The notes below the pieces were generated by a model. The model saw only the letters and a list, made by a program, of their open reading frames with translations. It did not search any database and was not told the DNA's origin. This document shows, in pieces, positions 6,926 through 10,492 of a stretch of 10,492 nucleotides of DNA. The stretch is from assembly GCA_903885865.1 (NCBI GenBank), contig CAISKH010000193.1:1-10492 (forward strand). Direction: 5' to 3'. The translations under genes were made by a program, and so were the position numbers. The stretch's first letter is position 1, and every line of letters begins with the position of its first letter. The stretch comes from an uncultured Mucilaginibacter sp. (GTDB lineage: Bacteria > Bacteroidota > Bacteroidia > Sphingobacteriales > Sphingobacteriaceae).

Positions 6926-8056
6926 CTACCTAACCTCGCGTCCTTTCCAAACATATTTGCCCGCATTGCCCATCAGGCCCGCAAATACAAAGTATAAAAT
7001 GTGTATGGGCGATATGAGTATTAATAAAGGGAGAAGACTTAGCCTTTTGAAGAAAACAGTTATAGGATATAAGAAAATATTTTCGAACACATGCTTTAAT
7101 ATAAATTGCACAGCAAAAAGTTTAAAAAAGTAAATATCATAAAATCCTAAACAAGCATTCAGTAATAGCGACAGGTTGAACAGCCATATAGAAACCACAA
7201 AAGCTACTACCCTTTTATCTTTATACTTTGTTGATTTCGATGCCCATCGTTTGCGTTGCTGTAAAAATTCGCGTAGGGTATGCTTGGCATGGGTATAAAC
7301 AATAGCATCGCGCGATTTTAAAAACCCCACCCGGTTGGGGAAACGTTTCGCTATTTTTTGCAGCAGTAATTCGTCATCGCCCGATGCCAGGTCGTCAATG
7401 CCTGTAAAACCGCCGACCTCGTAAAATATATCTTTACGGTAAGCCAGGTTAGCGCCGTTACATGTTGATGCCCGTTTGTTGCCAATAAATGCAGCGCCTA
7501 TCCCTATTAGGTAACAAAACTCCAGGGTTTGCATCCGCTCAAATAACGACCTTTCTTCAAAATAGGTTACCGGTGACGATATTATTACCGGGTGCTCCGT
7601 CTCGTAATAATTTACTATGGATGATAACCATGACGTTCCCATACGGCAATCAGCATCAGTAGCAACCATGAGCTCGCCCGATGAAAAATCTATCGCCCGG
7701 GCTATGGCTTTTTTCTTGTAGGAGTTTAAGGGTTTATCCTCTTTTAGTTGTATCAGTTTCACGCCCCTGTCTGCATAGCTGCTTATTATAGCCGACGTAC
7801 TGTCGGTTGAATGGTCGTCTACAATAATTATTTCTGTTAGCTGTTTGGGATAGTCCTGTGCTAAAATATCCGCAATTGTATGATGTATCCTTTCTTCTTC
7901 GTTACGGGCAGCTATCAGTATGGTCACTTTGGTAGCCGGATCTGTTATAGTTATTTTGGGGCGTTTTAAATTAGCCCATCCTTTTATTAAATAGACCAAT
8001 AGTGACAGATACAGGCCCGTAAGTACCAGGCAGATAATACTATAAATTACGATCAA
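6926..8056 (-). CDS. Membrane-bound family 2 glycosyltransferase
   Basis: A 376-residue processive-type GT2 with one N-terminal membrane helix (about 3-26), a cytosolic GT-A domain and about three C-terminal helices. The nucleotide-sugar and metal motifs are present: AARNEEE, VDDHSTD (D80-D81), DADC (D134 and D136), GDDE (D227-D228) and QRKRW (Q267 to W271). This layout is shared by GT2 enzymes that glycosylate lipids or build beta-linked chains, such as ceramide glucosyltransferase-like and PNAG-synthase-like proteins. The start must be TTG at 8056: the frame closes upstream at 8083-8081 and no ATG is available before residue 129. The first 17 bases overlap the end of the flippase-like gene, so the two are translationally linked and probably act on the same lipid-linked glycan. 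Confidence 0.87.
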   Translation of the reverse strand: MIVIYSIICLVLTGLYLSLLVYLIKGWANLKRPKITITDPATKVTILIAARNEEERIHHTIADILAQDYPKQLTEIIIVDDHSTDSTSAIISSYADRGVKLIQLKEDKPLNSYKKKAIARAIDFSSGELMVATDADCRMGTSWLSSIVNYYETEHPVIISSPVTYFEERSLFERMQTLEFCYLIGIGAAFIGNKRASTCNGANLAYRKDIFYEVGGFTGIDDLASGDDELLLQKIAKRFPNRVGFLKSRDAIVYTHAKHTLREFLQQRKRWASKSTKYKDKRVVAFVVSIWLFNLSLLLNACLGFYDIYFFKLFAVQFILKHVFENIFLYPITVFFKRLSLLPLLILISPIHILYFVFAGLMGNAGKYVWKGREVR

Positions 8057-9071
8057 AGAATTTGAGATTAAAAGTAAATACTAAACCTAAAATAGCCGGA
8101 ATAATTAAATTAATGAGCGACATAGAGGCAAATGCTGCAATTATAGCTACATGTTGATGCGTTACGTAGGCAAATAAGGTAACGGCAACGGTGGCGCGCA
8201 CCGGTACATCCAGCAGGTCGAGCGAAGGAATGGTTGATTGGATAAAGAAAAAAATAAATACCAATAATATTACTTCATGAAACGGTATAGCTGGAACTAA
8301 CAAATGTACCAACAGGTAATATTGGAATGAAAAAATAAAAAAACGTATCAAACAAAAACACATGATGTTGAACAGTTCGCCAAATTTATAATTACCCATT
8401 ATATCAAAAAACCGGTGATATTTTTTTAGGAACGCGATCCGGTTTAACAGCCACACCAGCCATTTAATATTAAAGAATAATACCAGGAACAAACCGATGT
8501 GGATGAGAGCGATAACGGCGATAGCTATAAGCGCCCAGGAGCTTAGATGTAAAAAAGTAAAGGCAAACCAAACTGAAGCGGCCGCTCCCAATACATTGGT
8601 AATTACATTTTGCCCAAACGAACCCACTGTCATAGCAAAAACCCCATGGATACGCTTACGAGGCGGTAAAAACATTACCCGCCCCCCATATTCGCCAATA
8701 CGGTTGGGGGTAAATATGGCCCAGGTTAATCCGCTAAAAACCCCTTCTATAGCCTGCCATAGGGATATTGGCGCCAGCTTGTGTGTTAGGTACTGCCATT
8801 TTAATGATTCCGTTATCCAATTGGCGAACATCAAAACTACTACCGCCGCCATAATAACGGCCACCTGCGTATGGTTAAGGTGAGCTACTGAAACTTCAAA
8901 CTGTTTTAAATTATCCCGCTTTTCTAAATATTGGTGATAAATATATAAAAAAGCCAAAACCAGTATGGTGGCTTTAAACAGGTATGAAAGCGCTTTTTTA
9001 GCGGGTTTGGTCAACGGCGAATATTTTTGTGCAATGTTACAAAAAAACAGGGCAAGCTGTTCCCTGTTCAA
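8040..9071 (-). CDS. Flippase-like membrane protein, UPF0104 / LPG-synthase transmembrane domain family
   Basis: A 343-residue polytopic membrane protein with about eight hydrophobic helices. It matches the lysylphosphatidylglycerol synthase transmembrane family (PF03706, UPF0104) through the conserved stretch TPNRIGEYGGR (T121-R131) in the middle and PSLDLLDVPVRA (around D285-A293) near the C-terminus. It has no soluble aminoacyl-transferase domain, so it should not make lysyl-PG by itself. Stand-alone members are thought to move or present lipids or lipid-linked sugars. The start must be TTG at 9071: the frame is open only back to 9096, no in-frame ATG is available, and the first internal Met is about 73 residues in. 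It is divergent to the MNT gene, with 38 bases between start codons, and overlaps the downstream glycosyltransferase. Confidence 0.82.
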   Translation of the reverse strand: MNREQLALFFCNIAQKYSPLTKPAKKALSYLFKATILVLAFLYIYHQYLEKRDNLKQFEVSVAHLNHTQVAVIMAAVVVLMFANWITESLKWQYLTHKLAPISLWQAIEGVFSGLTWAIFTPNRIGEYGGRVMFLPPRKRIHGVFAMTVGSFGQNVITNVLGAAASVWFAFTFLHLSSWALIAIAVIALIHIGLFLVLFFNIKWLVWLLNRIAFLKKYHRFFDIMGNYKFGELFNIMCFCLIRFFIFSFQYYLLVHLLVPAIPFHEVILLVFIFFFIQSTIPSLDLLDVPVRATVAVTLFAYVTHQHVAIIAAFASMSLINLIIPAILGLVFTFNLKFFDRNL

Positions 9072-9075
9072 ATGC

Positions 9076-9104
9076 TTTACTATAACATTTATTATTTATT
9101 TTTG
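9076..9104 (+). promoter_or_regulatory. Candidate promoter for the MNT nucleotidyltransferase gene
   Basis: TATTTTTG at 9097-9104 is an exact TAnnTTTG box. The best -33 candidate is TTTA at 9076-9079 (one mismatch to TTTG) at 17 bases spacing. The box ends five bases before the ATG at 9110, so the transcript would have almost no leader. Confidence 0.4.
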
Positions 9105-9109
9105 TATGA

Positions 9110-9433
9110 ATGAATAAATACACCCATCAAATCGCCAACCAGATAAAGCAGGTGGTACAGCAAACCGACCCAACTGCTGTTACCATATTGTATGGTTCAA
9201 GAGCTACCGGGAAAGCAAGGAAAGATTCGGATTGGGATGTTTTGATTTTGGTGGATAAATTATCTTCTTCATTAAAAGAGGAGTTAGTTTTTAGAGATAA
9301 ATTGTATGATTTGGAATTAGAAATCGGTGAAGCTATTTCTACGCTTTTTTATTCTAAGGAGGATTGGAACACTAAATTATCGGTTACTCCATTGCATCAG
9401 GCTATTGAGCAAGAGGGTATTGTACTATGTTAA
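9110..9433 (+). CDS. mntA: MNT-domain nucleotidyltransferase (toxin-antitoxin type)
   Basis: A 107-residue minimal nucleotidyltransferase of the DNA polymerase beta superfamily. The signature LYGSRATGKARKDSDWDVLI gives G29-S30 and the metal-binding pair D41 and D43. A third carboxylate is likely E71 or E74 in DLELEIGEAI. In characterised MNT-HEPN modules the MntA antitoxin AMPylates the HEPN RNase to neutralise it. The HEPN gene normally follows or overlaps, but here the next gene is convergent and only 11 bases away, so the partner is absent. An ATG overlapping the stop (9427-9429) opens only seven codons. The upstream neighbour is divergent. The symbol is used in the domain sense only; an active enzyme is plausible because the motif is intact. 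Confidence 0.85.
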   Translation: MNKYTHQIANQIKQVVQQTDPTAVTILYGSRATGKARKDSDWDVLILVDKLSSSLKEELVFRDKLYDLELEIGEAISTLFYSKEDWNTKLSVTPLHQAIEQEGIVLC

Positions 9434-9444
9434 TAGGATTGCCT

Positions 9445-9786
9445 TTATAAACCAAAAACTACTTCGTGGATCTTATTAATTACACTTTTAAAAGTATCGA
9501 TTTTAAGTGATGCCCCTGTACGTGTAATAACATCTTCCGGATAAAATAACTGAACCATATGACACACTGCAAAACCACTACGTTGATTTCGTGGATTATT
9601 AATCATTATTGGAGTTATTTCAAAAGTAAAATCCGGGTATATATTTTTAGTGGAAAGCAATACTGCATAGAAAAAACCCTCTATCTCAAAAATATCATCT
9701 ACAGAAACAACTACAGCAGGATGAGTTTCTGATTTTCCTCCTGTGTAAAAGGCTATTTCTACAATATCCCGTTGCCGGATGTTCAT
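9445..9786 (-). CDS. PemK/MazF-like toxin (endoribonuclease fold)
   Basis: A 113-residue protein that fits the MazF/PemK fold: an N-terminal QRDIVEIAF strand, a loop leading to HPAVVVS, the strand pair YAVLLSTKN, and a C-terminal helix ending KIHEVVFGL. MazF toxins cut mRNA at short sequences. The position of the usual catalytic Arg in RPAVV (Arg25 in B. subtilis MazF) appears as H22; the partner Thr is probably T46 or S45. The start ATG at 9786 overlaps the TGA of the preceding antitoxin-like gene by four bases (ATGA), the usual toxin-antitoxin coupling. It is convergent with the MNT gene. The toxin assignment rests on motif pattern and context; ribonuclease activity is uncertain because of the His. 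Confidence 0.75.
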   Translation of the reverse strand: MNIRQRDIVEIAFYTGGKSETHPAVVVSVDDIFEIEGFFYAVLLSTKNIYPDFTFEITPIMINNPRNQRSGFAVCHMVQLFYPEDVITRTGASLKIDTFKSVINKIHEVVFGL

Positions 9787-9971
9787 AGATATTTTAATAC
9801 CTCGTTACGCGTTACCTGTGCCCGGTGCGAAAAGTGTTTTTGGTAATCCTCTTTGGTGAGTTTATCTAACTTAGATAGTTTCGACTGCCTCACTTTAACC
9901 CCAAGTTTCTTTAATTGAGCTAAAATCTCATCAGTATGGTTGTCAGGAATATCGATAGTGAAAGTTGTCAT
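9783..9971 (-). CDS. Small antitoxin-like protein paired with the MazF-like toxin
   Basis: A 62-residue protein encoded directly upstream of the MazF-like toxin and overlapping it by four bases. The N-terminal MTTFTIDIPDN strand followed by a helix (about 11-22) resembles the dimerisation start of many small antitoxins. The remainder is basic and probably helical (SKLSKLDKLTKEDYQKH, then VTRNEVLKYL), suited to wrapping around a toxin. The frame extends four codons upstream to a TTG, but ATG at 9971 gives a normal antitoxin start. It is preceded by an exact TTG-N19-TAAATTTG promoter. I do not recognise the specific antitoxin family; the assignment rests on size, order and overlap. Confidence 0.65.
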   Translation of the reverse strand: MTTFTIDIPDNHTDEILAQLKKLGVKVRQSKLSKLDKLTKEDYQKHFSHRAQVTRNEVLKYL

Positions 9972-9993
9972 AACTAATTTCAATAATGATTAA

Positions 9994-10023
9994 CAAATTT
10001 AACACTTAATTTTTATACTTCAA
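9994..10023 (-). promoter_or_regulatory. Promoter of the antitoxin/MazF-like pair
   Basis: On the minus strand TTG (10023-10021), a 19-base spacer, then TAAATTTG (10001-9994), an exact TAnnTTTG. It ends 22 bases before the antitoxin ATG. The -33 element lies inside the last codons of the upstream 67-residue gene, so the pair can be transcribed independently of it. Confidence 0.6.
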
Positions 10024-10216
10024 TAAGGTCTCTTTCTTGCCGCAAACCTTTTTTATAATCTTCAATACTCTTTAACAATCTTGTAGCGTTAGCAGGACTT
10101 TTGAGTAAATAAGAAGTTTCATCCCTAATTTCAAAATCAAATTTTAAAAGTTCAGTATCATTGTCATCATTTGCTTTTGGAACAATAGATGGGATGTTGT
10201 TATTTCTATTAATCAT
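10013..10216 (-). CDS. YefM-tail antitoxin-like protein lacking the Phd domain
   Basis: A 67-residue protein. Residues 32-66 closely follow the C-terminal part of YefM antitoxins: DETSYLLKSPANATRLLKSI, then a Lys-rich segment and ERDLIE, against ETAYLLRSPANARRLMDSI and EKDIIE in E. coli YefM (recalled from memory). In YefM this part winds around the YoeB toxin, while the N-terminal Phd fold of about 50 residues binds DNA. Here the first 31 residues are Asn/Asp-rich, probably disordered, and bear no Phd motif. The ATG at 10216 overlaps the end of the upstream gene by eight bases, indicating coupled translation. No YoeB-like gene follows; the next gene downstream is the MazF-pair antitoxin 41 bases away. 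It may be a minimal antitoxin for the upstream gene or an orphan neutraliser. Confidence 0.6.
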   Translation of the reverse strand: MINRNNNIPSIVPKANDDNDTELLKFDFEIRDETSYLLKSPANATRLLKSIEDYKKGLRQERDLIEV

Positions 10217-10492
10217 TTTTTAAGACTACTTTATAAAACTTGGTGTCAATAAACGTAGGGTCATTGGTTGCAATAAAGATAGTATATTCATTAGACCAAA
10301 AGACATAGCTCGGGGCTATAAAGGGATCCTTAGCGAGTTTAACGTAAGATGTAGTAATAAAATGATTGTTTTCAAACTTGCCGATTTGAATACGCTGCGT
10401 CATATCTGTTACTGGTCCCTCCAAACAAATAACACTTTTTTTATCGGTATAAAATATTGGCCTGTTAAGTAAAGTATCAACTCTACCTGTAA
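10209..10492 (-). CDS. Unrecognised protein, 5' end outside the window (partial)
   Basis: The frame is open from the window edge to a TAA at 10211-10209, giving at least 93 C-terminal residues. A TTG at 10424 and an ATG at 10403 are internal possibilities, but the open frame upstream reads like protein (for example LLNRPIFYTDKKSVI), so the true start is probably beyond the window. The visible part is rich in aromatic and beta-forming residues (ITTSYVKLAKD, YVFWSNEYTIFIATND, KFYKVVLKND). I see no signal peptide, membrane segment or known motif. Its last eight bases overlap the start of the YefM-tail gene, so the two should be co-translated. It could be that protein's toxin, but nothing in the sequence shows this. 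Confidence 0.6.
   Translation of the reverse strand, partial: TGRVDTLLNRPIFYTDKKSVICLEGPVTDMTQRIQIGKFENNHFITTSYVKLAKDPFIAPSYVFWSNEYTIFIATNDPTFIDTKFYKVVLKND

Noticed and set aside
6948..6955. TATGTTTG on the minus strand as a permease promoter inside the family 2 glycosyltransferase gene
   Set aside because: No TTG element at the right spacing and the box lies about 90 bases upstream within coding DNA.
6876..7133. An 85-codon plus-strand open frame antisense to the end of the family 2 glycosyltransferase
   Set aside because: It is mostly antisense to a real gene and its translation has no domain features.
9989..10010. ATTAA-N12-TTAAT inverted repeat around the antitoxin promoter as an autoregulatory operator
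   Set aside because: Only five A/T bases per arm in AT-rich DNA; not distinguishable from chance.

Overview
The window looks like chromosome from a Bacteroidota bacterium, most likely a sphingobacterium-type organism (Mucilaginibacter/Pedobacter-like). The grounds are a bacillithiol glycosyltransferase (BshA), a DppC-type permease with a long extracytoplasmic insertion, start codons without Shine-Dalgarno sequences, and several good matches to the Bacteroidota promoter pattern TTG-N19/20-TAnnTTTG. The genus is an inference; no marker gene is present.

Left part (1-2404, plus strand): bshA, then a 7-bp degenerate tandem repeat, then hpt (purine salvage), then a small AT-rich secreted protein of unknown function that starts directly after the hpt stop codon.

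Middle (2468-9071, minus strand, read right to left): a flippase-like membrane protein (UPF0104/LPG-synthase transmembrane fold) overlapping a membrane family 2 glycosyltransferase, then a DppC/OppC-like ABC permease, a GAF-SpoIIE (RsbU-like) protein phosphatase, rnhB (RNase HII) and a family 4 glycosyltransferase. rnhB and the family 4 glycosyltransferase each have a good promoter of their own; the latter carries an 18-bp perfect palindrome in the promoter spacer. Four of these six genes can only start at TTG.

Right part (9110-10492): a compact, AT-rich cluster of toxin-antitoxin type. It holds a lone MNT nucleotidyltransferase without a HEPN partner, convergent to a PemK/MazF-like toxin with its overlapping small antitoxin. 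Upstream of that pair is a 67-residue protein that matches only the toxin-binding C-terminal part of YefM antitoxins, overlapped by an unrecognised ORF that runs off the window. This corner is the most unusual part: an antitoxin tail without the Phd DNA-binding domain and without a visible YoeB, coupled to an unknown gene.

No tRNA, rRNA, CRISPR array or insertion sequence was seen. No gene-free stretch exceeds about 112 bases.
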